From Streptomyces sp. R28 (GTDB lineage: Bacteria > Actinomycetota > Actinomycetes > Streptomycetales > Streptomycetaceae), in the NCBI RefSeq assembly GCF_041052385.1, contig NZ_CP163439.1, positions 1,178,001-1,242,000 on the forward strand: a stretch of DNA of 64,000 nt, given 5' to 3'. The notes under the pieces are model-generated. The model had not been told where the DNA came from, did not search any database, and was given only the letters and a program-made list of their open reading frames with translations. Position numbers and translations under genes: made by a program. Each line of letters starts with the position of its first letter. Position 1 is the first letter of the stretch. Positions 39,023 through 47,623 of this stretch are shown piece by piece.

Positions 39023-42014
39023 CCATCTTCAAGGACCAGCGGCCGACCGCCTTCAAGGAGTCGTGGAGTCGGTCCTGCAGCTCGGTCTCGACCTGGACGC
39101 CACAGCGGTCGCCGAGGCGCTGTGGCTCGCCGCGACCACACCCATTGCTCCGGGCATGGCGAATACGGCACTGCTCCCGCCGCCACCCGGCACCGGCCGG
39201 GCCGCGCGCAGTGGTGGCGACGGTGGACAGCGACCACCCGCGCGCGAGGGCAGCGATCTCGACGAGGCAGCGGACCCGGAACCGCCCACCGGGCCACCGG
39301 CGGGACTTCACCAGGGCCCCGGCAAGCAGGTCCGGCTCCGGCAGGCACGCACATCGCCCGACCAGGTCGCTCTCGGTCGCGCCCTGCGCCCGCTCAAGCA
39401 CCGCTGGCCGCGCGGGCGGAGAACTGAACTCGACCTGGAAGCCACAGTCGAGGCCTACGCCTACACCAACAGGCTGCTCCCGAAGTTCCGCCCCGCCCAG
39501 GAGCCTTGGTTCGACGTCCTTCTGATCATCGACGATTCCCCTGGCATGGCGCTGTGGGAGGACACCGTCTCCCGGCTGGCCCGCGTCCTCGAACAACTCG
39601 GTGCCTTCGGGCATCTGCGCGAGCAGCGCATCTGCCTGACCCGGGAGGGTTCCGTACTACGTAACCCGCGCAACGACCAGGTGAGCTCGCGCCTGGTGAA
39701 CGGGCCGAGCCACCGTACGCTCGTCCTCGTCGTGACCGACGGAAGCGACACAGGGTGGCGGCGCCCCGAGGTGTGGCGCCTGATCCGCTCCTGGGCAACC
39801 GCCTGCCCGACGGCCCTGATCACCCCGATCCCGGCCCGCCTCTGGGGCCGATCCGGACTGGATCTCCCGACCGTCCGGGTCAGCCCCTCGACGACCGGAT
39901 CCGCCAACGCCGACCTCCGCTTCACGGTGCCGCACCTCTTGCGGGACCGCGAGCAAGGCGGCTGGCTCCCCGTCCCGATCGCCAGCATCACCCCGCACGC
40001 ACTCCGCCAGTTGGCCACGACCGTGATGCGGAGGGACACGCCGGGATGCGACGCGCTGCTCGTCCCGCGGACGGGGCGGCCCGGCGAGAACGACGGACCT
40101 GCCTCCGACGCCGATCTCACCGCCTCCTTCCGGCAATTTACGTCCCCAGCCGCGCTTCATCTGGCCGCGCTCTGCGCCTTGATCCCGGACCTGACCGTCC
40201 CGCTGATCACCCTGATAAGGGAAGAGGTGGTACCGGAGGCGACGCAGGAGGACGTCACCGAGCTCATCGTGAGCGGCCTGCTCGTGGCGAACGGCGCGGC
40301 GTTGGCTTTCCACGACGACGTCCGCCGAGAACTCCTCAGTCTGGTAGGCGAATCGGACGCCTGGAAGGTCTACGACGCGCTGGACAGCCGCATCGTAGAG
40401 CAGACCGGCGACGAGACGTCCTTCCTGGCCACCGTCTACGACCCGGCGGGCGACCCGGCCGTGCCCGCTCCCCTCAGGCCTCTGGTGACGGCATCCCGTG
40501 ACGTGCTCGCGGCCCTCGGCGCGCTGACGCCCGGCAGGCCCGACCCTCCCACGGTGCGGCCCTCGGTAGCGGACGCGGACCCCTTCGGGCAGGTGCCCGT
40601 ACCGTGGCTGCGTGGCAGCGAGGCCCACCTCGACGACACCGGCCAGGTCGTCCCCTGGTACGTCGACCCGTTCCAGCCGCACTCCACCGCGACCGCGGGC
40701 GTCCCCGCCCCCCGCGCAGCCGCCCTCGGCCCGCGCTCCGCCGACGACGTCCACCGCCAGATCAAGGCCTTCACCTCCACCGGGGCGGTCTTTCTCGGCG
40801 AGGCGATCGACTTCCACATCACCGTCGATCCGCCCCAGGAGTTCGCCGTCGACGTGTACCGCATCGGCCACTACGGCGGTGACGGCGCTGCGAAGATCAC
40901 CACCAGTCCCCGCCTCTCGGGCATCGTGCAGCCCCCGCCGCTCACCGCCGACCGCACGGTCTCCTGCCACCACTGGTGGCTGTCCTGGCGCCTGCAGGTC
41001 CCCTCGTACTGGAGCATCGGCGCCTACGTGGCCGTGCTCACCACGGTCGACGGCTACCGCTCCCACGTGCCGTTCACGGTCCGCGACAACCACCCGGCGG
41101 ACCTGCTCCTGCTCCTCCCCGACGTCACCTGGCAAGCCTACAACCTCTACCCCGAGGACGGCCGCACCGGCGCCAGCCTCTACCACGCCTGGGACGAGAG
41201 CGGCCGCCTGCTCGGCGAGAACGACGCCGCCACCACGGTCTCCTTCGACCGCCCGTACGCGGGCGCGGGCCTGCCCCTGCACGTCGGCCACGCCTACGAC
41301 TTCATCCGCTGGGCCGAGCGCTACGGCTACGACCTCGCCTACGCAGACGCCCGCGACCTGCACGCCGGCCGGGTCGATCCCACCCGCTACCGCGGCCTGG
41401 TCTTCCCCGGCCCCGACAAGTACTGGTCGATACAGATGCGCCAAGCGGTCGAAGACGCCCGCGACCACGGCACCTCGCTGGTCTTCCTCTCCGCCAACGC
41501 CATGTACTGGCAGGCCGAGCTGACACCTTCCCCCTCCGGCGTGCCCAACCGCCTGCTCACCTGCCGCAAGCGCCAGGGCCCCGGCCCGCCCGTGCTCTGG
41601 CGGGAGATCGACCGCCCCGAGCAGGAGGTGATCGGCATCCAGTACGCGGGTCAGGTCCCCGAGCCGCACCCCCTGATCGTCCGCAACGCCGACCACTGGC
41701 TGTGGGAGGCGACCGGCGCCCATGAGGGCGACGAGATCGCGGGCCTGGTCGCCGGCGAGGCCGACCGCTACTTCCCGCGCACCCCGCTCCCCGACCACGA
41801 GGAGCGCATCCTGCTCGCCCACTCCCCGTACACCGACCGCGAAGGCGCCCTCCGCCACCAGGAGACGTCCCTGTACCGCGCCCCCTCCGGCGCCTGGGTA
41901 TTCGCCTCCGGAACCCTCGCCTGGTCCCCGGCACTGGACCGACCGGGCCACGTCGACCCTCGAGTCCAGCGCGCCACCGCCAACCTCCTGGACCACATCT
42001 GCAAACGCTCCTGA
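39015..42014 (+). CDS. SAV_2336-type vWA protein fused to N,N-dimethylformamidase-like domain
   Basis: This 999-residue protein has two halves. Residues 1-500 follow the SAV_2336-type layout: a short helical head, a Pro/Gly-rich linker (about 50-110), a vWA-like fold with FDVLLIIDDSPGM (MIDAS-like Asp173, Ser175) and LVLVVTDGSDTGW (Thr241, Asp242), then a helical region to about 500. Residues about 525-999 resemble the large (beta) subunit of N,N-dimethylformamidase. The beta-sandwich part has FAVDVYRIGHYGGDGAAKI. The flavodoxin/amidotransferase-like part has LLLLPDVTWQAYNLYPED, TGASLYHAW, DLHAGRVDPTRYRGLVFPG and TSLVFLSANAMYWQ. The frame is continuous with no stop or codon shift at the junction. 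The GTG start at 39015 lies 8 bases inside moxR. The second half may be an effector or ligand-binding module. Confidence 0.8.
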   Translation: MADHLQGPAADRLQGVVESVLQLGLDLDATAVAEALWLAATTPIAPGMANTALLPPPPGTGRAARSGGDGGQRPPAREGSDLDEAADPEPPTGPPAGLHQGPGKQVRLRQARTSPDQVALGRALRPLKHRWPRGRRTELDLEATVEAYAYTNRLLPKFRPAQEPWFDVLLIIDDSPGMALWEDTVSRLARVLEQLGAFGHLREQRICLTREGSVLRNPRNDQVSSRLVNGPSHRTLVLVVTDGSDTGWRRPEVWRLIRSWATACPTALITPIPARLWGRSGLDLPTVRVSPSTTGSANADLRFTVPHLLRDREQGGWLPVPIASITPHALRQLATTVMRRDTPGCDALLVPRTGRPGENDGPASDADLTASFRQFTSPAALHLAALCALIPDLTVPLITLIREEVVPEATQEDVTELIVSGLLVANGAALAFHDDVRRELLSLVGESDAWKVYDALDSRIVEQTGDETSFLATVYDPAGDPAVPAPLRPLVTASRDVLAALGALTPGRPDPPTVRPSVADADPFGQVPVPWLRGSEAHLDDTGQVVPWYVDPFQPHSTATAGVPAPRAAALGPRSADDVHRQIKAFTSTGAVFLGEAIDFHITVDPPQEFAVDVYRIGHYGGDGAAKITTSPRLSGIVQPPPLTADRTVSCHHWWLSWRLQVPSYWSIGAYVAVLTTVDGYRSHVPFTVRDNHPADLLLLLPDVTWQAYNLYPEDGRTGASLYHAWDESGRLLGENDAATTVSFDRPYAGAGLPLHVGHAYDFIRWAERYGYDLAYADARDLHAGRVDPTRYRGLVFPGPDKYWSIQMRQAVEDARDHGTSLVFLSANAMYWQAELTPSPSGVPNRLLTCRKRQGPGPPVLWREIDRPEQEVIGIQYAGQVPEPHPLIVRNADHWLWEATGAHEGDEIAGLVAGEADRYFPRTPLPDHEERILLAHSPYTDREGALRHQETSLYRAPSGAWVFASGTLAWSPALDRPGHVDPRVQRATANLLDHICKRS

Positions 42015-42291
42015 CACCGTGGCCCACAAAAAGGTCACCGTCCCGTCGCGGTTCGACCGGAACCATCGTCGCTCTCCCAGGACGACATCGCCGTTCCACT
42101 CATTGATGAGCAATCAGAGCGCGCACGAGAAAGGCTGCAGGTTCCGGGTCATCCTGCTGGCCAGGACATGCCACACGCCTGGAATGGCTGTGTGAGGTCT
42201 CGGGACATGTTTGACGGTTCGTCATCAGTACCTCCTTGACGTACGAGTGTGCGTCTCAGGAGATGCTTGATGCCTTCTGGCTGTCCTCGCG

Positions 42292-42560
42292 CTAGGAGAC
42301 GACTCGGGTCTTGCTGATGGGGCCGGGATCCCTCCGCTCCTTGACGGCGATCTCTTCGCCTTCGTGGAGGATGCGGAAGTGGGTGTCCTCGATGATGACC
42401 GTGACCAGCTTGCCGGCGTTCCTCTTGCCGAGCTTCAGGCGCTGGCTGGTGACCATGATCCGGCCGCTGTCGCTCACGCGTCGCTGCACCCGCACGGCTC
42501 CGGTCGGCAACGCCAGTGCGGGAAGGCGCCCGCTGGCGTTCCTGACTCCACGCAAGGAGG
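42292..42560 (-). pseudogene. IS481-like transposase, C-terminal remnant
   Basis: The minus strand reads LALPTGAVRVQRRVSDSGRI, then MVTSQRLKLGKRNAGKLVTV, IIEDTHFRILHEGEEIAVK and a stop. This is the small beta domain found at the C terminus of IS481-type integrase-fold transposases. No catalytic domain remains. 42015-42291 upstream of its stop shows no gene. Confidence 0.6.
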
Positions 42561-42771
42561 GCAGTTGGTCGCGAGCACGGGCACGGCGCGCAGCAGGTTC
42601 TTGATCACAGACTGGGTGTAGCGGGAGCGGACTGCCACTTTCACCAGGACCGACCGCGCCCTCACCCGTGTGAGCTGCAAGTTTCACCGCAGGAACGATC
42701 AACTCAGTTGGTCCTCCAAGGGCATGTATCGACAGTGCTGGTCGTGACGCATAGCGCGTAGTGTGGTGATC

Positions 42772-43170
42772 ATGACTGGCGAGACTGACCTGCGGAAACT
42801 GATGAGCGGCATGCGTCCGCAGCTGAATGCGGACCGCTACGTATTCACCACGGTCAAGGACGGTGTGCCCACCGGCGTCACCCCGGTCGTCACGGTCGCC
42901 GAGGACGAGGGCCTGACCCTGGTCGTACGGCGGGAAGAGGCGGACGCGGCGGGGCTGGCCTACGACTACGTGGCTGGCTGGATCACGTTGCGCATCCACT
43001 CCGCGCTTGAGGCGGTTGGGCTGACCGCCGTGGTCGCGCGGGAACTCGCCGACGCGGGCCTGAGCTGCAACGTTGTCGCCGGGTTCTACCACGACCACCT
43101 GTTCGTCCCGTACGAGCACGCTCACCGGGCGGTGGCCGTCCTGGAGGACCTGGCACGGAGCTCCGCCTGA
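42772..43170 (+). CDS. ACT-domain protein
   Basis: This 132-residue protein carries two small ACT-like halves: YVFTTVKDGVPTGVTPVVTVAEDEGLTLVV and WITLRIHSALEAVGLTAVVARELADAGLSCNVVAG, with FYHDHLFVPYEHAHRAVAVLEDL. The second half is the typical ACT_7 pattern seen in small stand-alone amino-acid-binding regulators. The ATG at 42772 or GTG at 42763 is possible. No neighbour suggests the ligand. 43171-43397 downstream holds no supported gene. Confidence 0.82.
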   Translation: MTGETDLRKLMSGMRPQLNADRYVFTTVKDGVPTGVTPVVTVAEDEGLTLVVRREEADAAGLAYDYVAGWITLRIHSALEAVGLTAVVARELADAGLSCNVVAGFYHDHLFVPYEHAHRAVAVLEDLARSSA

Positions 43171-43574
43171 GCCGACGCGATAGCGTGCCGAGCAGGGCGT
43201 CGGCCGCATCCGTGTCCTGTGCCCGTGCAAGGCGTGCGGGTGTCGGCGGGGCCCTCCACCCGCACGCAGCCGGTCGGCGGACAGCGGCGCGGGCCGCGCT
43301 CCCCTCCTGGCCGAACGCTTGCCCATGGACGACCCCTGACAGTCGATGAAGAACGTCGTTCAGGCCGATTACTTGGGACCTTGTCCGGTGGCGGGGTGGC
43401 TTGCAGCGGCTAACACAATGAGGTGGATCACGCCTCAGTGTCTGTGATGCCATGCAAGCCACGCCTCGACGCGGTTGCCGTGCGCCGCAAAATCGGTCGA
43501 CAGGCGCAGCCGTGAAGCACTGTGATGGCTGCGACTGCCCGTCGCACGGATCGGGCCGGCCACGGGAGCTGCTC

Positions 43575-44474
43575 TTGGTAGCTGAGAGAACTGCGGACAC
43601 TCGTCCCCAGATCGATGAGGCACTGGTCAGGCGCCTGGTCGACACTCAGTTCCCGCAGTGGGCAGGGCTGGCCCTGAAGCTGCTCAACCCCGCTGGATCC
43701 GATCATGTGATCTACCGGTTGGGCGAGGAGCTGTCCGTCCGGCTGCCCCGCCATGCCGGAGCCATCGGGCAAGCCAGGAGGGAATTCCAGTGGCTGCCCC
43801 AACTCGCCCCGCACCTTCCCCTGGCCATCCCGGTACCAGTGGGAGTGGGAGACCCCGACTTCGGTTATCCGTGGCCGTGGGCGGTGTCCCGCTGGCTGGA
43901 CGGCGAGGTGGCGACCGTCGACGCACTGGGCGACTCCGCCAGGGCCGCAGTTGAACTGGCCCAGTTCCTGGCCGCCCTGCAGCGGTTCGCACCCGAGGAC
44001 ATCCCCGCCGGAAACACCAGAGAAGACCTCACCAGCCGCCCGTTGTCCGACCGGGACCGCGCGACGCGGGTCGCCATCGCCAAGGTCGACGGCGTGTTCG
44101 ACACAACAGCGATGACGGAACTGTGGAACGCGGCGCTGAGCGCGCCTGGATGGGACCGCTCTCCGGTGTGGTTTCACGGCGACTTCCACACCGGCAACCT
44201 CCTGACCTCCGACGGCCGCCTCAGCGCCGTCATCGACTTCGGCGGGCTCGGCATGGGCGACCCGGCCTGCGACCTGATGATCGCCTTCACCTTGATGTCG
44301 GCCAACAGCCGAGCCGCCTTCCGCGATGTGCTCGGTGTGGACGACGCCACCTGGATGCGGGGTCGCGGTTGGGCCCTGGCCACCGGCCTGAATGCCTACG
44401 CCTCCTACGCCGCCGTCAACCCCCGGGTCGCCGTGCAGACGACCCGGCAGATCACCCAGGCCCTCATCGGCTAA
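43575..44474 (+). CDS. aminoglycoside phosphotransferase-family kinase
   Basis: This 299-residue APH/choline-kinase-fold protein has an N lobe with GSDHVIYRLGEELSVRLPR. The Brenner-type catalytic loop is WFHGDFHTGNLL (about residues 195-206), and the metal aspartate motif is AVIDFGGLGMGDPACDL. The TTG start at 43575 has GGGAG six bases upstream, and the preceding codons are not family-like. The last codons and TAA are contributed by the end of the adjacent IS (GGCTAACA), so the native C terminus may be slightly altered. The substrate could be an aminoglycoside or another small molecule; resistance is not proven. Confidence 0.82.
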   Translation: MVAERTADTRPQIDEALVRRLVDTQFPQWAGLALKLLNPAGSDHVIYRLGEELSVRLPRHAGAIGQARREFQWLPQLAPHLPLAIPVPVGVGDPDFGYPWPWAVSRWLDGEVATVDALGDSARAAVELAQFLAALQRFAPEDIPAGNTREDLTSRPLSDRDRATRVAIAKVDGVFDTTAMTELWNAALSAPGWDRSPVWFHGDFHTGNLLTSDGRLSAVIDFGGLGMGDPACDLMIAFTLMSANSRAAFRDVLGVDDATWMRGRGWALATGLNAYASYAAVNPRVAVQTTRQITQALIG

Positions 44475-45310
44475 CAACGGCAACACAAAGAACGGAGCTG
44501 CCGGTAGGTGATCAGGCAGCAAGCAAGTTTGAGGAACGCTTCGTGGATGTCGGCCCGGCGTTCCCAGCGGATCCGCAGACGTCGAAAGCCGTGCAGCCAC
44601 GCGAAGCTCCGCTCGATCACCCAGCGGTAGGTGCCCAGGCCGGTGCCGTGTTGTGTGCCGCGGCGGGCGATCGCGGGCACGATGCCTCGGTCGCGCACCT
44701 GATCGCGGTAGTTGTCGTGGTCGTAGCCGCGGTCGGCGAAGAGTGAGTCGGGCTTGCGGCGGGGACCGCCGACCCGGCCGCGGACCGGTGGGATCGCATC
44801 GAGCAGGGGGATCAGCTGGGTGACGTCGTTGCGGTTGCCGCCGGTCAGCAGGACCGCGAGCGGAGTGCCGTGTCCGTCGGTGATCAAGTGGTGTTTCGAG
44901 CCGGCCCGGCCCCGGTCGACCGGCGAGGGCCCCGTCCGGCTCCCCCTTTTAGGGCTCTGACGTGGGAGGAGTCGACCACGCAGCGGGACCAGTCCAGGCG
45001 CGAGGCCGCGTTCAGTTCGGCGAGCAGGACCTCGTGAAGGCGCTGCCAGACGCCGGTCTCGTTCCAGTCCCGCAGCCGTCGCCAGCAGGTCATGCCCGAG
45101 CCGAAGCCGAGTTCCTGCGGCAGGTACTTCCACTGGATTCCGGTGTGCAGCACGTACAGGATCCCGCACAGCGCCTCGCGGTCCGGCAGCGGTTACCGGC
45201 CCGGGTACCGGAAGCGCCGCTCACGCCGCGGCGGCAGCGGCTCCAGGCGGTCCCAACGCTCATCCGACACGATCCACGGCGATGTCCCCACATATGACCG
45301 AACGCTCAAC
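44471..45310 (-). pseudogene. IS5-family two-frame transposase with extra stop
   Basis: The upstream frame reads SPWIVSDERWDRLEPLPPRR and RFRYPGR, then TAA where PLPDREALCGILYVLHTGIQ follows. It continues LLAELNAASRLDWSRCVVDSSHVRALKGG (first aspartate). Translation must then slip at A4G5 (complement of 44942-44950) into SPVDRGRAGSKHHLITDGHG, SLFADRGYDHDNYR and TYRWVIERSFAWLHGFRRLR (E). The slippery run is normal for this IS group and not damage. The TAA near 45190 is damage. Confidence 0.78.
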
Positions 45311-45370
45311 CACCGTCCCGGACACGGCACTCAGCGACGATCCACCTCATTGTGTTAGCCGCTGTTAGCC

Positions 45371-45880
45371 GCCCCCAAACTGTGGACTGAGCGCGCCAGT
45401 TGGCCGCAACGGCGCTCAGTTCCCGTACATAGGTAGTGGAGAGCTCGGCGCGGTCAGAGCACTCGGCTTGGATCGAGTCGATGATGTCGATCGCTGCACG
45501 TTCGAAGTCATCCGCCAGATGGCGTTCGAGCTCTAAAAAAAGTGCACAAAGTGCACTGTAAAGTCACATCGAAATTCCGTGTCACTGGACCCGAATCTGA
45601 CGCGATACTTGCGAGGGTCTTCGTTGATTACGTGAATGCTAGGGAGGACCTCAAAACGCTGCTGCGGAAAATGGCCCTCGATCTGCAGCTCTCCTTCAAA
45701 TTTTATAAATTGCGGATAATTCTCACCGGCCTCTCCAGTGGTCATCTTGAACCGGGCATCCGTGCCTATTTGTACCGCCTGATTGGGGGCGAACCTGATG
45801 GGGCCGTCAGGGAACGTGAAGATGTCCACGCGGTCTACGGGAACAGATTCGACGTCGTATGTGACGCCCCACAGGCCTGC
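45371..45880 (-). pseudogene. unrecognised protein fragment of lower GC, frameshifted in a T7 run
   Basis: The minus strand encodes a protein-like segment: VDIFTFPDGPIRFAPNQAVQ, FIKFEGELQIEGHFPQQRFEV and YRVRFGSSDTEFRCDFTVHF. It reaches TAG right after a run of seven T (complement of 45535-45541). Shifting one base there continues LELERHLADDFERAAIDI, IDSIQAECSDRAELS and TTYVRELSAVAANWRAQS, up to the IS boundary. Base composition (TTTATAAATTG and similar) is clearly lower in GC than surroundings. No family is recognised. Both ends are cut by IS elements, so it is an orphan piece of a transferred gene. Confidence 0.5.
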
Positions 45881-45881
45881 A

Positions 45882-46812
45882 CCGTGTCGCTCATGTGCTC
45901 GCGGCGACCGAGGTGTCGGGCCAGGGCTCGCCAGTTCTTGAGATGTGCGATGCCGTGCTCGACGCGGATACGGCGTGAGGAATGTGCCTTGCGCTGGCGC
46001 TCGTACATTTCCTCGTACCAGTCCGGGGCGTTCTTCTTGAACTTGCGGTGCGGTGGTGTCACCACGCGGCCGCCGGTCTGAGCACCCAGCCCCTGGTAGC
46101 CGGCATCGGCGAGGATCTCGACCGCGGGCCCGCCAGCCAGGAGTTTGGCCAGCCCCAACTGGCGGGCGTGGGTGATGTCCGCCCAGCTTCCGGGCTGGGC
46201 GGGGCTGCAGAACAGCACGCGTCCTCGGCCGTCCGTGACCACCATGGATTTGACGGCGTTCTGCTTGTTTTTGCCGGAGATGAACTTGTCCCGGTCCTTG
46301 CGCCCTTGGGCCGGACGCCGGACCCGGATCTCGGTGCCGTCGATGATGCCGGTTTTCCCGGTCGCGCCGAGATGGTCGACGACTTCGGCCAGGGTCCGCA
46401 GCCGCACGTCGGGGCTGATGGTGCACCCTCGCTCGGCGAGCAGGGGCCGCACCTCGTTGATGGCCCGGGTGATGGTGGATCGGTCCACGCCGAACCAGCA
46501 GGCCAGCACATCGTGGGTAGTTCCGTGACGGAGATGGACGAGGGTGGCCAGGAGCCGGTCGACGAACACCAGCCGGTGCTTCGCGCCGGCACCCACGGCA
46601 CGCTTCCGCGGCCGTGAGGCAAGCCCGGCCTGGTGGCGCTCATGCCACAACGGGCCGACTTCGGCGACGAGTTCAGCAATCACATCGGCCGTAAGGCCCG
46701 TGATCTTTGATCACGGTTGTGTGGTGGGGAACGCGACTCGTGCAGTGGTCATCAGCAACCGGCGGCGATCAAGGACTCGACGCCTCACCGCCAACCATGC
46801 ACGAACTCGTTA
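45882..46812 (-). mobile_element. IS5-family insertion sequence, copy B (left end lost)
   Basis: This is a sister of the element at 33988-35037. The transposase reading contains VIAELVAEVGPLWHERHQAG, THDVLACWFGVDRSTITRA, TGIIDGTEIRVRRPA, SPAQPGSWADITHARQLGLA and RRIRVEHGIAHLKNWRALARH, with all three acidic residues. It has TGA at codon 14 when read from the ATG near 46749; an internal GTG near 46680 could still start it. The right end (GCCAACCATGCACGAACTCG, near 46790-46810) resembles copy A's terminal repeat and is followed by TTAG. The left end stops at about 45882, where homology to copy A ceases. Confidence 0.75.
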
Positions 46813-46848
46813 GGCACCGGCTGCACGCACAAGACGAGAGGACCGCTG

Positions 46849-47337
46849 ATGAAGCGTTCGGCGCCGCGCACGAGCTGGAAGAAGAACGCCAAGCCGGCCG
46901 CCGCGCTCGTAGCCCTCGGCGGATTTCTTGCACTATCGCTGTGGCTCGGTGATGAGCTGTGGAATCTGTCCGCGTACTGGCCGGCGTCCGGCATCGGATT
47001 CGGCGCCACCATCGGCGTGCTGCTCCCGATCACGTTCACGGCGGCCAAGCGCTCCTTCCGCAGGGGCTACTCGGACGGGAGCACGTACCGGCCTCGGTGG
47101 GTCGTGGCCGGCATCGTGTACGCGGCAGTAGCCCTGGTGAGCGCGTTGGCCGCTTCTCGCGCGATCCCCGGAAAGGGCTCCTCGGCCTCCTGTCACAGCG
47201 AGTGGCAGCCATGCTGGGTGAACCACCTCTATCCGGGGGCCTTCCTCGTGACACTCGGCAGCTTGGTCGCGACGGCGGCCGTCATGCATTGGCTGCCGAG
47301 CTGGATGTCCAATCTGCGTGCCCGGTCCCGCCGATAG
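46849..47337 (+). CDS. small multi-pass membrane protein
   Basis: This 162-residue protein has a basic N terminus (MKRSAPRTSWKKNAK) and four hydrophobic segments: AAALVALGGFLALSLWLG, IGFGATIGVLLPITFTA, WVVAGIVYAAVALVSALAA and PGAFLVTLGSLVATAAVMHW. The last outer loop has a cysteine pair (SCHSEWQPCW). GAGAGGA precedes the ATG at 46849. It lies directly behind IS copy B. No family recognised. Confidence 0.62.
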   Translation: MKRSAPRTSWKKNAKPAAALVALGGFLALSLWLGDELWNLSAYWPASGIGFGATIGVLLPITFTAAKRSFRRGYSDGSTYRPRWVVAGIVYAAVALVSALAASRAIPGKGSSASCHSEWQPCWVNHLYPGAFLVTLGSLVATAAVMHWLPSWMSNLRARSRR

Positions 47338-47557
47338 CCGCCGAGGTCGTCAGAGTGGAGAGGGGACGTGTCCGGAACCGCCAGGAGATCGCATGGCTTT
47401 CCTGCGACCTCAAGGTCCCCGACAGCATCAAACCCTCGGAGCGCCGACGAGCCACCGCCCAAACTTCGATGTCACACGCTCAAACTCCGATGTCACAGGA
47501 CAGTTGTCCTGCCTCAGGTAAGTCCGGGCAGTCTCAAAGATCTCCGGGCGCATGACT

Positions 47558-47605
47558 GGTACGGGGCTGTCCTCCCGCCCTCTGGCGGGAGGACAGCCCC
47601 GTACC
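47558..47605. terminator. 22-bp perfect-stem bidirectional terminator
   Basis: The arm beginning GGTACGGGGCTGTCCTCCCG (47558-47579) pairs perfectly with 47584-47605 around a 4-base loop. It serves the minus-strand gene ending at 47624 and possibly rightward transcripts. Nothing else is seen in 47338-47623. Confidence 0.85.
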
Positions 47606-47623
47606 TTTCCGGTGGCCGCCCGG

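Larger units (their letters stand above)
43398..45370. mobile_element. inverted-repeat-bounded unit: APH-like gene plus IS5-type transposase
   Basis: A 32-base sequence starting GGCTTGCAGCGGCTAACACA (43398-43429) recurs inverted at 45339-45370 with only two differences. The right copy is the end of the transposase-bearing IS. A third, poorer end (GGCTAACAACGGCAACACAA, 44469-44488) lies between the APH-like gene and the transposase. The simple IS is therefore 44469-45370. The larger 1973-bp unit including the phosphotransferase has matching outer ends and might move as a whole. Confidence 0.55.

Noticed and set aside
39657..42113. An 818-codon open frame on the minus strand opposite the vWA-DMFase gene
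   Set aside because: It is the antisense shadow of a strongly biased GC-rich gene. Its composition is Val/Gly/Arg/Ala rich with no motif, and it lacks a ribosome binding site.
42983..43645. Minus-strand frame with HRLSGVVHGQAFGQEG over 43171-43400
   Set aside because: It runs antisense to the ACT-domain gene, has no start signal and becomes Arg/Pro-rich noise; no domain was recognised.
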